Positions 33,956-44,827 of a stretch of DNA of 64,000 nt are shown here, one piece after another. Each line of letters starts with the position of its first letter. Within the stretch, counting starts at the first letter, position 1. The notes under the pieces were generated by a model, which was given only the letters and a program-made list of their open reading frames with translations, searched no databases and had not been told where the DNA came from. Made by a program: the position numbers and the translations under genes. Origin of the DNA: Akkermansiaceae bacterium (GTDB lineage Bacteria > Verrucomicrobiota > Verrucomicrobiia > Verrucomicrobiales > Akkermansiaceae); the NCBI GenBank assembly GCA_017798145.1, contig CP059069.1, positions 977,226 through 1,041,225 of the forward strand, given 5' to 3'.

Positions 33956-36900
33956 TCAGGGGGTCCAGGGTGTGGGGATGACGTATCCGGTCTTGTCCGT
34001 GGCGACGCGTGTCATCACGCCGCCGTCACGCTTGAGTAACAGCTCGGCATCGCGGGGGGTGATGTCCACATCTCCCGTTTTCACCCAGCGTTTCACCGTC
34101 GGCTGTGAGGCACCCCCATCGAGCAGGAAATACGTGTCGTAACCGGAAGCCGTCGCGCTTCCGTCCGTGCGCCACACGAAGAACGAATCCGCCGTCTTGA
34201 AGTTCCTGCTGCCGAAGAAGCCGTCGGCGAGGTTCAGCCCGCGGCTGTTGTTGCCGATCGCGGATTGGTCGAGCGGATAGCCGCCGCCGACCATGTTCAC
34301 GCCCTGGAGGAGCGGGCGGTGGAAGTCATGGCCGCGAACCTCCCCGTAGGCGAGGATCGATGTGGGGGCGGTGCGGTTGTGGAAGAAGACACCTTGTCCG
34401 GCGGGGATCACCGTGGCTCCTGCATCGACCATTGTGACATCGTCGGCGTTGACCCAGCGGGTCGCGGCGCCGTCCTCGAAGAGCCAGTAGATCGCCCAGG
34501 TGCCGTTGGCGAAAACCTGCACCTCGTCGGAGGTTTCCTGGGTCAGACCCGCTCCGAAGGAGGCCGCTGGGAACTGCCCGTTGAGCGTCTTGCAGGTGTG
34601 CAGCGCGATCCTATCACCAGCGAGCAGGGCCGGAGCTGCTCCCGTAAGGGTGTTGAACGGCGGCGAGGCGGAGCTCAGGCTGGCGTCGTTGGCGAGGGTA
34701 AGGCTTGTCGCGGTGGCTCCCGTCACATCGAAGCGGTGCCCCTCGAGGTCGCCCGTTTCCACCTCGATGTAGTAGGAGGTTCCGGGCACGAGCAGGGTGG
34801 AAAGATCCGAAGACCCGGCGCTGGTGGTGAGGACAAGCTCCTGGCCGTTCACGGAATCCACGGTGCCGGTGAAGGTCGCGCAGGGCAGGAACGGGTTGTT
34901 GTATGTGCGGCAGCACATGCCGAGCTGCGTTTCCACCCAGCCGAGCACCTCGGTGGAGTCCTCGGCGGTGTCCACGCCGTTGTCGAGCTGCACGCGGATA
35001 CGGACGAAGCCCGCGCCCGCCGTGAGTCCCGTGAGGCTTTCCAGGTCGACGATGCGGACGGTTTCCGAGCCGTCGCCGTTGTTGGTAACGGTGGTGTTGC
35101 CGCCGGTGAGGGTGATGCTGTTCCAGGACGTCGGATCACCGAGCGCCGCTGCGTAATCGAGGATGTAGGTGACGTCCTGCGGGCCGCCTGCGGTGCGGGA
35201 GAACACGCCGTCCAACCCGCCCGTGACGGACAGCGAATTGACCAGGCAGAAGGGTTTGCGGCCTCCGCTGTTCGGCGGCATGCAGAAGGCATATTCGAGG
35301 AGGTTCGAGTAGCGGTCGCCGTCCGGATTATTGATGAACGCCGTTTCACCACCGAGAATCGTATCCCATTTGTCCTGCCACTCCGTCCACAGGTCGGGGC
35401 ATTTCTGCAGCATCTCGAGGAAGTCGTTGAGAGGGTTCACCTGACCGGCGTTGACGACGATCACGGCGATGAGTTCCGGATTGCCGCCGTCCTTATCGGA
35501 GATGCTCCTGTAGCCCGGATCGTTGATTTTCGCTACCTGGTAGGTGCCCGGAGGCAGGTTGCCGAAGCTGTAGGTTCCGTTCGCCGCCGTCACCGTGGTG
35601 ACGGGGACATTGCCCGCACCGAGGACGGGATCGCCGTTACCGTCCTGCAGGCTGAGGATCGCACCGGCACGGATCGCGTCAGGTGTGCCATCGTTGTTGT
35701 TGTCCACCCGGACGATTCCGGTGATGGACCCGGGGAGGAAATACCCGTCGTTGCCTGCGGAAGTGTCTGCACCTGCCACAGCCGTTACGGTGGTTGGGTC
35801 GGTGCCTTCCTTCTGGATGCTGCCAGTCGGATATTGTGGATCGGTTTCATCGACATTGGCAGTGGTGCTTCCGGGCGGAACGCTTGCCGTCCAATTGCCG
35901 GATGAGTTGGTAGCGACAGTTTGCTGGGCACCGAATGAGTCGGTGATGACGACATCGACATTGGCCAGATCCGGTTCGCCGGAGTCCTGACTGCCGTTGC
36001 CGTTCGTATCGATATAGAGATGGCCGCTGACTGTGCCGTTCTCGCGGACGCCGAAGTTCGCGTTGGTGACCGACGAGGTGACGACAGGCACCGCGAGGCT
36101 GCCGTTGACGGTGCCGTCGCTGCCGGTGCCGGCTCCGACGTTTTCGCCGGTGTTGACGTAACCCGCAGGGAGGGACGCTGCCGGGGCGGCGGCTCCGACC
36201 GTGCCTTGGGTCGTGCTGAGGACAACGGTATAGTTGGTGTTCGCGGCAACCGTGCCGAAATTATACGCACCGGCGGTGACAGTGACGACCTGGGCGACGT
36301 TGCCGCCGCTCACCAGGTTGGCGTAAAGCGTCGGCCCGGCGTAGGCGGTGCCGTCCACCGTGTTCACCGGCGTGCCGAGCAGGCCGTTCGCATCGTTGAA
36401 GACGTTTCCGCTGATGCCGATGGCCGTGAACGGCATGGTCGCGGTGGCGGGTGCCGAGGACTTCCCTGCCGCATCGACTGCAGAATAGGTGAAGCTCGCG
36501 GTGATCGCGCCGTCGTCGGGATCGAGCTTGAGCAGCGAGGCGTTGTAACTGGTGATCGTCTGGCCGAGCGTGACGGCGCTGCCGTTGTAATAGAGCGTGC
36601 CGTTAGTTGGCAGCGTGTTGATGGTGAAGCTGGTGACCGAGGTGTCCTCCGGATCGGTGGCGGTGAGCGTAGGAACGGTCACTTGCGCGGTGCCCGCCGG
36701 GTTCAGCTGCGAGGCCGATGAGACATTGGTGGCCGTTGGAATGAGCTCGACCCCGAAGTTTGCGTTGGTGACCGACGAGGTGACAACAGGCACGGCGAGG
36801 CTGCCGTTGACCGTGCCGTCGCTGCCGGTGCCGGCTCCGACGTTTTCACCGGTGTTGACGTAGCCCGATGGAAGGGACGCTGCCGGGGCGGCGGCTCCGA

Positions 36901-39900
36901 CCGTGCCTTGGGTCGTGCTGAGCACCACGGTGTAATTGGTGTTCGCGGCAACCGTTCCGAAATTATACGCACCGGCGGTGACGGTGACGACCTGGGCGAC
37001 GTTGCCGCCGCTCACCAGGTTGGCGTAAAGCGTGGGTCCGGCGTAGGCCGTGCCGTCCACCGTGTTCACCGGCGTGCCGAGCAGGCCGTTGGCGTCGTTG
37101 AAGACGTTTCCGCTGATGCCGATCGCCGTGAACGGCATGGTCGCGGTGGCGGGTGCCGAGGACTTCCCTGCCGCATCGACTGCGGAGTAGGTGAAGCTCG
37201 CGGTGATCGCGCCGTCGTTCGGATCGAGTGTTAGCAACGAGGCGTTGTAGCTAGTGATCGTCTGGCCGACGGTGACCGCGCTGCCATCGTAATAAAGCGT
37301 GCCGTTGCTTGGCAGTGTGTTGATGATGAAGCTGGTGACTGAAGCATCTTCCGGATCGGTGGCGGTCAGAGTGGGGACCGTGACTTGCGCGGTGCCCGCC
37401 GGGTTCAGCTGCGAGGCCGACGCAACGTTGCTGGCCGTTGGAATGCGCTCGACCCCGAAGTTCGCGTTGGTGACCGACGCGTTCGTCACTGGCACCGCGA
37501 GGCTGCCGTTGACTGTGCCGTCACTGCCGGTTCCGGCTCCGACGTTTTCGCCGGTGTTGACATAACCCGATGGAAGAGAAGCTGCTGGCGGAGCGGCTCC
37601 GATCGTGCCTTGAGTCGTGCTGAGCACGACGGTGTAATTCTTGTATCCGGCAACTCCACTGAAATCATAAGCACCCGAAGTGGCGGCGACGGCTTGCACC
37701 ACCGCACCATTTTCCACCAAGTTTGCGTAGACTGTCGCACCGCCGTAGGTCGCACCGTCCACGGTGTTCACCGGTGTGCCTAGCAGGCCATTCGCGTCGT
37801 TGAAGACATTTCCGCTGATGGAAACTGACTGGACTTCCACGAACGATGCGGTTCCGGAACCGGCGACGGGAAGGTTGATTGCCACTCTATCATCAGTGCC
37901 TCCATCGGTGTCGGTGATGGTAAGGAATCCCGATGGTTGGGTTTCGACCACGACGTATGCGCCTGGAGGAAGGCCAGTGAACGAGTAGGCCCCACCCACT
38001 GCGGTGGAAGTAGTCGCAAATACAACCCCGTCTGTGAAGTCGCCGTCGCCATTGGGATCGGTGTATAGGGTCATGCCGACCGACTGGATACCCACATCGC
38101 CAGCATTGTCGTTATTCGTATCTGCCTGGACGGTTCCGGAAATGGAGCCATAGCTGGAAACTGGAACAAAGCCGAAGTCCACGCTGTTGTCCGTTTCACC
38201 CGCCGCGATGGCAAGCGCCGGACTGCTGATCGCCTGACCGGCTGCGGATTGGATACCGTTGTCATCATTATCCTGCTGATTGTCCGCTGTGTCGGTGAAG
38301 TAGCTGGAGAGCGTCGCCGTTTCCAACGCTTTCCCTGCACCAAAGTTCGAGGTGGGAAGATAGATGATGTAAGTATCCGCGGGGACGTTGCCAAAACTGT
38401 AGATTCCGCCACCGGAAGTCGTGGTGGTCTTGTATGGGACATCGACGCCCGGTGTCTGCGACGAACGGTAGAGCTGGACGGCCACACCATTGATGCCCGT
38501 TTCACCGGAATCAAAGACGCCGTTGTTGTTCGTATCGCTCCAGATCAGGTTGCCGATGGTTCCGGTTGCAGCGAGGTTCGAGGTATCGAGGAAATCATTG
38601 CCAGTGCTGGTTTGCGAGGCAGCCACGGTGACCGGGATTCGGTTGTCGTTTGGCAAGGTGATGTCGGCAGTGCTTACAAATCCGGTGGGATCGCTTTCCA
38701 CGACGACATAACTTCCGGGCGGCAAGTTGGTGAAGCTGTAGTTGCCGCTGCCATTGGTCAGGGTAGTTGTGAACAACACGCCGTCGGCGGGGTTTCCATC
38801 GCCGTTCGGATCGGTGAAGAGATCAATGGTGACTCCTGAAATCCCGGAATCGGCATCGAGAAGATTACCGTCTGCATCGGTGTCATTGCGCACCTGGCCA
38901 CTGATATTTCCGTAAAGGGCGGGATCGATGAACTGATCGAGGAAGTTGTTGCCTGTGCTTGGTGTGGAGGAAGTGAGTGTGACAGGGATACGGTTGTCAT
39001 TTGCGCCCTGAGTATCCGCGATGCTCTCAAACCCGAATGGATCGGTTTCCACAACGGTATAGTTCCCGAGTCCGAGGTTCAGGAACTCGTAGGTTCCGTC
39101 GGCTTGCGTTTCCGTGATCGCCACGAGGGTTCCATCGGAAGGATCACCATCGCCGTTAGGATCGGTGAAGAGGGTAACGGTGACTCCGGACAAGGCGGTA
39201 TCTCCACCACCGTAACCGGCGGTGCCTTGGTCCTCAAGCACGCTACCGTAGATGCTACCGGCGGTGGTTACGAGGCTGGCGCTACTGATGGAAGGCGGCA
39301 CCGGATCACCGTTGGAATCGACCGCAAAGCTGACCTCAGCACGGTTTGTGGCCGGGCTGGCGGCACCGATCGCTCTAAGTGTGACAGTGATGTTTTGACT
39401 GGATCCGGCAGCGAGGCTTCCCGCACCCGTGATGTCGAGCCAGAGTAGGCTTCCGGATCCGGTGGAATCGGGCGGAACGCTCGCAGAGACGAACTCGAAT
39501 GTCGCTCCGCTGTAGATATCTTCAAGTGGCAGCGAGGAAATCGGAGTGTCGCCGGTGTTGTTCACGTTGATATTGAAAACGACATCGTCACCCTTGTTTG
39601 CGGGGCCGGGATTCGGACTGACGAGGGTTTTTGTCACGGTGACAGCCGGACGGGTGATGATGACGTTGCGAGTGCTGGTGCTGGTGACACCACCTCCCGC
39701 ATTGGCTGTGGCGGAATTCGTCACAGGATTTCCCGAAGCAAGCGCGGTGAAATTCACGATGATGGTTACGCTCTGACCCGGCGTCAGCGGGCCGACATTC
39801 GTCCATGTGAGTGATCCGCTTGCCACGGTGTTGGGCGCGGTGGATGCAGAGCCATAGGTGAGATTTGCGGCCGGGAATGTGTCGGTCAGCGATACCGTGG

Positions 39901-42900
39901 AAAGCGTTGTACTACCCGTGTTTACCACCCTCAGTCGGTATTGCACCGCCTCGCCAATGACGGCTTGTCCATCGGATGGTGCGAGTAATGTTTTGGAAAC
40001 CGAGATGCCCGGTGTGCCTGTTGGCAATGGAACCGTGGCGTTGGCAGATGAGGTATCACTCGAATCGTCGGGATCGACGTAGTTCACGGTAAGGGCAGAA
40101 CCCTGTGGCGCATGGAGCGTGCCGTTGTTCGATGTGCCGGGCGCCGTGGAGCTGGCCGGTATGACAAAAGTGAAGACTCCAGTGTTAGGGCCGGTTTCCG
40201 TGAGGGTCACCAGTTCACTGTCCCCGCTGCTGCTGGTGATGACTGCGGTGATGGTTTCCACAACTCCCGGAAGCTTGTTTTTATCGATGTCGGTGACGCG
40301 CACCCCGACCGACACGTTCGGATTGTAGGTATTTGTCGCCGCGCCGTTGTTTCCGACGGTGAACTCGGTCGTACTGGGTGTTCCGAGATCGAGGAAACTC
40401 ATGTTCACCGCGGTGGAACGCTGGGAGGTGATCGTATTTTCAAAGCCTTCCCTGGCGGTGGCGGCGATGTTGTATGCTCCGGTGGTGGTGCCGGTATTCC
40501 ATACATATTCGTAGGTCTTGGTCGCTGCCGTTGTAGCCACGACATTTGATGCACCAAGCGTCACCGAGATATCGCTTGCGGCTCCGGGGCCATCGATGCT
40601 CAGCGGCAGGCTGGTGATGTCATAGGCGCCAAAAGGATCACCCACGACAGTTCTAACATAAAGTGTCTGACCATTGGCCGGGGTGGTAGTGAGCGTGCCA
40701 CCGGGGAAGGGCGCGTCATAGACTCCTACCGAATCGACGCGGATCACGGTATTGGTCGGCAAGTTGATGCGGGAAGGTCTCGTGGTGCTGTCGTAATCAA
40801 GCCTGAAAGTCACGCCACTCTGGCCGTTAGAAATGACCAAGGAAATGACGTCATTCGCCACGAAATTCGTCGGATTGACAGGGAAGGTGAAAGTGAGCAA
40901 GCCGCCAGAGGCTGTGACACCGGTGCTAGTGGCAAACGGGATACCATTTTTCCTAAGCACGGCACTGATGTCCGGGCTAGCGGGCATCGTTCCGCTGCTC
41001 ACGGAATAATAGGCGATCACGGACGGCAAGGAAGTCATGCTGAACGCTTCTGCGAAGGCCGGAGTCTGCGTGAAAGTGACCGGGGTGCCTGCCGCAGGCT
41101 TGATAGGAACGGCGCAGATTGCCCAGTCGTCGTTGTTGGTTAGAGTCCACGACATCGTCACACTGCTGGCACCCGGCTCCGTGCTCCCGGCACCTGAAAC
41201 GCCATCGCCAGCATTATCGGTGTTCAAATTCCATTGCTGAGCTTGGCCGGATCCCACTGTGACTCTCCTGCTGTCGTCAAGAGCCACGGTATCAAACACC
41301 AGCTCGCCACTGGCCGAGGAAACATTGACCGTGGCGGGGCCAGACGACCCGATGGCAGACACAGCGGTGCCGAACGGATTTGCCTGATTCACTCCGGAAA
41401 AGGTGCTCACTCCAACCACGATTTCGTCATCGGTAGCACCCGCGCCAGCCGTGGCGACGGTCACCGTGCCTGCGCCACTGGGAGGATTGATTAGGTACCA
41501 AATTTCAGACCCGGCTTCCACCGCTGAAGCACGTTGGATCAATCGGGTGAGTGGAAGTCCAGCGTAGGAAACCGAAGGAACCTTGAATCCGTCATTGTCA
41601 TCATCCTCGTAAGATAAGCCCACCAACATCAGGCGATTGCTCCCGGAACCAGTCGTATGATTCACCGAAACAGTGCTGCCAGCCGAGCGGATGGCGACCG
41701 CGCCAATTGCCCAAGGGCCGTTCGTGCTCGTCCAACTCATCGTAACACTATCTGCGCCAGCACTCGTGCTTGAGGCACCAATGAGAGTGGCACTTTGTCG
41801 CACATTCCAGCGTCTCGTTTGGCCACCGGCCACAGCGAGATTGTTTGAGTCGGCATTCAAGGCGACGGTATCGTAAACGAGCTGATCGCTTGCGGCGGTC
41901 ACACCTACTGCAGGCGTCGTCGAACTGCCGGTATTTGATGTAAATGCCTCCAGCGGTGTGATCTGATCCACACCCGTAAACGTCGTCGCCCCTATCGAAG
42001 CCTGCCCAGAGGCGCTGAGCGTCACGACAACGTTGGCAGCGCCACTCGATGGATTAGTGAGACTCCAGATTTCAACCCTTGCGTTGGAGCCATTGGCTTG
42101 GGTGCCAACCCGGGTGAGTGCCGCACCGCCGAAGGTCACCGAGGAAACTGACTGGCTCGCGTTGTTTCGCAGGGTCACACCGACCAGCAGCAGCCGGTTG
42201 GCGCCATTTCCGGGATTGTGGGAAAACGTGAACGAAGAAGCGGATCCGGAGGTTGTACTTACCGAAGCGAACGCAGGCTGCACAGGTGTTGAGGTGAAAA
42301 CCGTGGATGACGATGAGGACGGAGAATCGGCAACAATGGTCGCTTGGCCAAGGATGGCCGTCTGCGATGTGGAGCCATCTGCCGTGTTAACCGGATCCAC
42401 GCGATCCAAGTTGCCCGTGTTGTCGTTGTCCGTCCCATCCGTGGTAAGATACAGTTGTTTAATGAGACCCGGGGCGATGATGGTGGCTGTGGCACTCGCG
42501 CTGTCGCCGAAAATCGGATCGGTGTAGCTAACAGATAGATTGTTCAGCGCAAGGCCGTTCAGGGTTCCGTCATACGGTGCCAAGCCGGCGGTCGTTGAGG
42601 ACGGCAGGACAGCGGTTGTGTTCCGGAAAACGCCGGAGCTGGCAGTCGTTTCGGTGAGAGTGACGAATTCAAGATCTCCGTTGGTCGTATTTTTCACCAA
42701 AACCGTGACCGTCTGGATGGTAGAGGAGTTGGTGTTTGCATCGGGATCTGACATCTGGATATAGATTCCACTGCCCTCATTGTAAGTTGCAACCGTGGTG
42801 CCGCCGCTATTGGTGAAATTGATCGTACAGGGCGAGCTGCCGTCAGGAACAGCCACGGAAACACTGGAAGTCACACCACGAAAGGAAGTACTCACGGTGT

Positions 42901-44827
42901 TGGTGATTGAACCTCCGGCATTGATGACGGTGCGATATCTAAGTCTTGTCACCCCGCCGCGTGGTAAGACCGGAATGATGATGCCTGTTTCATCAAGCGG
43001 AAAGGCAGAGGACGGTGACAAATTATCGCTAATCGCTACGGTATCTCGAGTTGTGGATCCGGCGACATAAGTGAGGGTAGGTGGAAGACCGTCCACCACG
43101 AACAGGTTACCCAACGCCACGAGGCTGTTGTTGTTCATCGTGATGAGGTATTCCAAGGTATCGCCAACACTCAGACCAGTTGCACCGACATCGTTGACGA
43201 TCGTGTAAGATTTCGTAATCACAGGCACCGGGAAGGCGGGAATCGTGGTGCCGGCATCGAGAAATGGATTTCCGGGACCGGCCACGGCGGGATCTTGACC
43301 CCAAGCTCCGGTGATCAGAGTGCCATCCAAGGTGTAAACCCTCATTCCGGTCTGGTCTCGACTCGGATCGTAGAGGCGTTGCACCTCAAGCGCGGAGATA
43401 TCGTAATGGACATCATAGTTGTCACCGTCCGGATCGGTTTGGGGGCCCGCGTAGTCCCCACCGTAGTCGACGTAGATGCGTGTGTTGCCCACGGCGGTTG
43501 CCCAAACAGGGCTGCCGTTGACGCTGAGATTGGAACTGCCCGGGCCCCAACCGCAGACGATAGAGGTGGTGAGATTCCCCTCGGGCACAAGACTGAAGCC
43601 CCAGTCGTGGACATTGTTGGCTGTTGGCTTTGCACCAACGGCGCCGATCGCGAAGAAGGGTCGGCTTGCCGTATTATAAAAGTGAGCACCGGAATCCTGC
43701 GGCATCAGGAAGCGGTAGCTGTCATTTGCAGGAAGCACAAAGGACCCAGTTCCTGAACGGGTGGTGTAGTTGACCGTGATTGCTGCCGGATCCGGGTTGT
43801 AGAGAAAAATATAGGTATCATCGCCGTCATTGGCAGTGCCAACAGGCGTGTAATAGCTACTGCCCCATTGATCGAGCGGAGCAACAGTATACCACCGAGA
43901 CTCGTAGTTCGCCCCAATGTCACCTGTTAGGAGATGAACCTGCACCGGCTTCGACGCAGCGACGGTGGCACCTTTCAATATACCCCGATCCAAATAATAG
44001 TTCTCACCTTGGTTCAAGGTGACGGTGGTATCCACGCTGCCGTTTCCGTCCCTGTCCAACTGCACCACCGTGCCGTTCTGAGAGGCCTGAACGAAAATTG
44101 AGACGAGCTCAAACATGGAACTCGTCGCCGGAGTGGGGAAAATCTCATTTTCGCCGACCGGCATGACGAAATTCCTGCCCCAGTCGATCGTGGCGCTCAC
44201 CTCCGTGGCATCCGCGAGGACAGAACCGGGTGTGGTGGCCCATGAAGAGCGAGACATGACAATGCCCTTGGTGGAACCCACGCGGTCGCGGCCGTCGAAA
44301 AGAATGCTCGAAGGATTGCGCGGCAGGCTGACATTATTGCGCAAAGCGATCACCGTGCCGGCATCAAGCGATGTGGGATCTTGGGCATATCCGGGCGGCT
44401 TGCCGTTGGCGTCGTTGCCATCGCCCCATATCTGGGTGCTGGCCTGAGTTGGATTGTTGATGTCGACCTCATAGCCATCCTCCCAGTGGTCGTAGACCAT
44501 ACGCGTCCCGCTGGTTCCCACCACCATCGACACCACCGTATCCATCGTGGTGCCGGTATTCGATGCGAGTATGAGGAACGACTGCCGGATCTGAGCTTCC
44601 GGCATCGGAACGTAGTATTCCTGCACAATGGTCTGAGCTCCCACGACACCCGTGGATGCGGCGAACAAGCCCATAGCCAGGCATCGGCGAGAAAGGTGCG
44701 ATGCAATGAACTCTTCTAAAAAAAGAATCGGAGACAGCCTATTGCCAGAATTGCGAGTTTTCTTAGCGAGACCCGAAAACACGAGAGTGTTACGCTTCGA
44801 AAGGGAATGCAGGATAGGGATATTCAT
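33956..44827 (-). CDS. Giant secreted multi-domain adhesin-like protein (3623 aa)
   Basis: One uninterrupted frame. The export signal lies about 50 residues in (RRCLAMGLFAASTGVVGAQT), an extended form like those of some large exported proteins. The N-terminal ~500 residues are a unique domain (MVYDHWEDGYEVDI). DUF11-type segments occur near 530, 1605 (VSKTLLAPSDGQAVIGEAVQ) and 1725 (VTKTLVSPNPGPANKGDDVV), and SdrD-B-like repeats with FTDPNGDG at ~1855-2330. Three 234-residue tandem repeats starting ISGNVFNDANGLLGTPVNTV occupy ~2335-2930. A Ca-binding motif (NNPDGDRYSNLLEYAF) and a unique C-terminal region follow; no PEP-CTERM is present. The N-terminal half of the gene is visibly lower in GC than its neighbours. 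It is probably a surface or matrix adhesin. Confidence 0.85.
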   Translation of the reverse strand: MNIPILHSLSKRNTLVFSGLAKKTRNSGNRLSPILFLEEFIASHLSRRCLAMGLFAASTGVVGAQTIVQEYYVPMPEAQIRQSFLILASNTGTTMDTVVSMVVGTSGTRMVYDHWEDGYEVDINNPTQASTQIWGDGNDANGKPPGYAQDPTSLDAGTVIALRNNVSLPRNPSSILFDGRDRVGSTKGIVMSRSSWATTPGSVLADATEVSATIDWGRNFVMPVGENEIFPTPATSSMFELVSIFVQASQNGTVVQLDRDGNGSVDTTVTLNQGENYYLDRGILKGATVAASKPVQVHLLTGDIGANYESRWYTVAPLDQWGSSYYTPVGTANDGDDTYIFLYNPDPAAITVNYTTRSGTGSFVLPANDSYRFLMPQDSGAHFYNTASRPFFAIGAVGAKPTANNVHDWGFSLVPEGNLTTSIVCGWGPGSSNLSVNGSPVWATAVGNTRIYVDYGGDYAGPQTDPDGDNYDVHYDISALEVQRLYDPSRDQTGMRVYTLDGTLITGAWGQDPAVAGPGNPFLDAGTTIPAFPVPVITKSYTIVNDVGATGLSVGDTLEYLITMNNNSLVALGNLFVVDGLPPTLTYVAGSTTRDTVAISDNLSPSSAFPLDETGIIIPVLPRGGVTRLRYRTVINAGGSITNTVSTSFRGVTSSVSVAVPDGSSPCTINFTNSGGTTVATYNEGSGIYIQMSDPDANTNSSTIQTVTVLVKNTTNGDLEFVTLTETTASSGVFRNTTAVLPSSTTAGLAPYDGTLNGLALNNLSVSYTDPIFGDSASATATIIAPGLIKQLYLTTDGTDNDNTGNLDRVDPVNTADGSTSQTAILGQATIVADSPSSSSSTVFTSTPVQPAFASVSTTSGSASSFTFSHNPGNGANRLLLVGVTLRNNASQSVSSVTFGGAALTRVGTQANGSNARVEIWSLTNPSSGAANVVVTLSASGQASIGATTFTGVDQITPLEAFTSNTGSSTTPAVGVTAASDQLVYDTVALNADSNNLAVAGGQTRRWNVRQSATLIGASSTSAGADSVTMSWTSTNGPWAIGAVAIRSAGSTVSVNHTTGSGSNRLMLVGLSYEDDDNDGFKVPSVSYAGLPLTRLIQRASAVEAGSEIWYLINPPSGAGTVTVATAGAGATDDEIVVGVSTFSGVNQANPFGTAVSAIGSSGPATVNVSSASGELVFDTVALDDSRRVTVGSGQAQQWNLNTDNAGDGVSGAGSTEPGASSVTMSWTLTNNDDWAICAVPIKPAAGTPVTFTQTPAFAEAFSMTSLPSVIAYYSVSSGTMPASPDISAVLRKNGIPFATSTGVTASGGLLTFTFPVNPTNFVANDVISLVISNGQSGVTFRLDYDSTTRPSRINLPTNTVIRVDSVGVYDAPFPGGTLTTTPANGQTLYVRTVVGDPFGAYDITSLPLSIDGPGAASDISVTLGASNVVATTAATKTYEYVWNTGTTTGAYNIAATAREGFENTITSQRSTAVNMSFLDLGTPSTTEFTVGNNGAATNTYNPNVSVGVRVTDIDKNKLPGVVETITAVITSSSGDSELVTLTETGPNTGVFTFVIPASSTAPGTSNNGTLHAPQGSALTVNYVDPDDSSDTSSANATVPLPTGTPGISVSKTLLAPSDGQAVIGEAVQYRLRVVNTGSTTLSTVSLTDTFPAANLTYGSASTAPNTVASGSLTWTNVGPLTPGQSVTIIVNFTALASGNPVTNSATANAGGGVTSTSTRNVIITRPAVTVTKTLVSPNPGPANKGDDVVFNINVNNTGDTPISSLPLEDIYSGATFEFVSASVPPDSTGSGSLLWLDITGAGSLAAGSSQNITVTLRAIGAASPATNRAEVSFAVDSNGDPVPPSISSASLVTTAGSIYGSVLEDQGTAGYGGGDTALSGVTVTLFTDPNGDGDPSDGTLVAITETQADGTYEFLNLGLGNYTVVETDPFGFESIADTQGANDNRIPVTLTSSTPSTGNNFLDQFIDPALYGNISGQVRNDTDADGNLLDADSGISGVTIDLFTDPNGDGNPADGVLFTTTLTNGSGNYSFTNLPPGSYVVVESDPTGFVSTADITLPNDNRIPVTVAASQTSTGNDFLDTSNLAATGTIGNLIWSDTNNNGVFDSGETGINGVAVQLYRSSQTPGVDVPYKTTTTSGGGIYSFGNVPADTYIIYLPTSNFGAGKALETATLSSYFTDTADNQQDNDDNGIQSAAGQAISSPALAIAAGETDNSVDFGFVPVSSYGSISGTVQADTNNDNAGDVGIQSVGMTLYTDPNGDGDFTDGVVFATTSTAVGGAYSFTGLPPGAYVVVETQPSGFLTITDTDGGTDDRVAINLPVAGSGTASFVEVQSVSISGNVFNDANGLLGTPVNTVDGATYGGATVYANLVENGAVVQAVAATSGAYDFSGVAGYKNYTVVLSTTQGTIGAAPPAASLPSGYVNTGENVGAGTGSDGTVNGSLAVPVTNASVTNANFGVERIPTASNVASASQLNPAGTAQVTVPTLTATDPEDASVTSFIINTLPSNGTLYYDGSAVTVGQTITSYNASLLTLDPNDGAITASFTYSAVDAAGKSSAPATATMPFTAIGISGNVFNDANGLLGTPVNTVDGTAYAGPTLYANLVSGGNVAQVVTVTAGAYNFGTVAANTNYTVVLSTTQGTVGAAAPAASLPSGYVNTGENVGAGTGSDGTVNGSLAVPVVTSSVTNANFGVELIPTATNVSSASQLNPAGTAQVTVPTLTATDPEDTSVTSFTINTLPTNGTLYYNGSAVTLGQTITSYNASLLKLDPDDGAITASFTYSAVDAAGKSSAPATATMPFTAIGISGNVFNDANGLLGTPVNTVDGTAYAGPTLYANLVSGGNVAQVVTVTAGAYNFGTVAANTNYTVVLSTTQGTVGAAAPAASLPAGYVNTGENVGAGTGSDGTVNGSLAVPVVTSSVTNANFGVRENGTVSGHLYIDTNGNGSQDSGEPDLANVDVVITDSFGAQQTVATNSSGNWTASVPPGSTTANVDETDPQYPTGSIQKEGTDPTTVTAVAGADTSAGNDGYFLPGSITGIVRVDNNNDGTPDAIRAGAILSLQDGNGDPVLGAGNVPVTTVTAANGTYSFGNLPPGTYQVAKINDPGYRSISDKDGGNPELIAVIVVNAGQVNPLNDFLEMLQKCPDLWTEWQDKWDTILGGETAFINNPDGDRYSNLLEYAFCMPPNSGGRKPFCLVNSLSVTGGLDGVFSRTAGGPQDVTYILDYAAALGDPTSWNSITLTGGNTTVTNNGDGSETVRIVDLESLTGLTAGAGFVRIRVQLDNGVDTAEDSTEVLGWVETQLGMCCRTYNNPFLPCATFTGTVDSVNGQELVLTTSAGSSDLSTLLVPGTSYYIEVETGDLEGHRFDVTGATATSLTLANDASLSSASPPFNTLTGAAPALLAGDRIALHTCKTLNGQFPAASFGAGLTQETSDEVQVFANGTWAIYWLFEDGAATRWVNADDVTMVDAGATVIPAGQGVFFHNRTAPTSILAYGEVRGHDFHRPLLQGVNMVGGGYPLDQSAIGNNSRGLNLADGFFGSRNFKTADSFFVWRTDGSATASGYDTYFLLDGGASQPTVKRWVKTGDVDITPRDAELLLKRDGGVMTRVATDKTGYVIPTPWTP
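36040..37821 (-). repeat. Three tandem 702-nt coding repeats inside the giant gene
   Basis: The phrase CTGCCGTTGA (plus-strand reading) recurs at 36099, 36801 and 37503, exactly 702 nt apart, with long near-identical flanks. Two copies are complete and the third ends after the segment NANFGV. Each copy encodes a SdrD-B-like module (ISGNVFNDANG) plus a cadherin-like module (NPAGTAQVTVPTLTATDPED). The downstream two copies are closest to each other. Copy number may vary between strains and may be mis-assembled from short reads. Confidence 0.9.

Noticed and set aside
34265-35905. A 546-codon open frame on the plus strand antisense to the giant gene, and several others up to 43756
   Set aside because: These frames mirror the codon-biased giant gene on the other strand and encode low-complexity Arg/Gly/Val-rich sequence with no domain.
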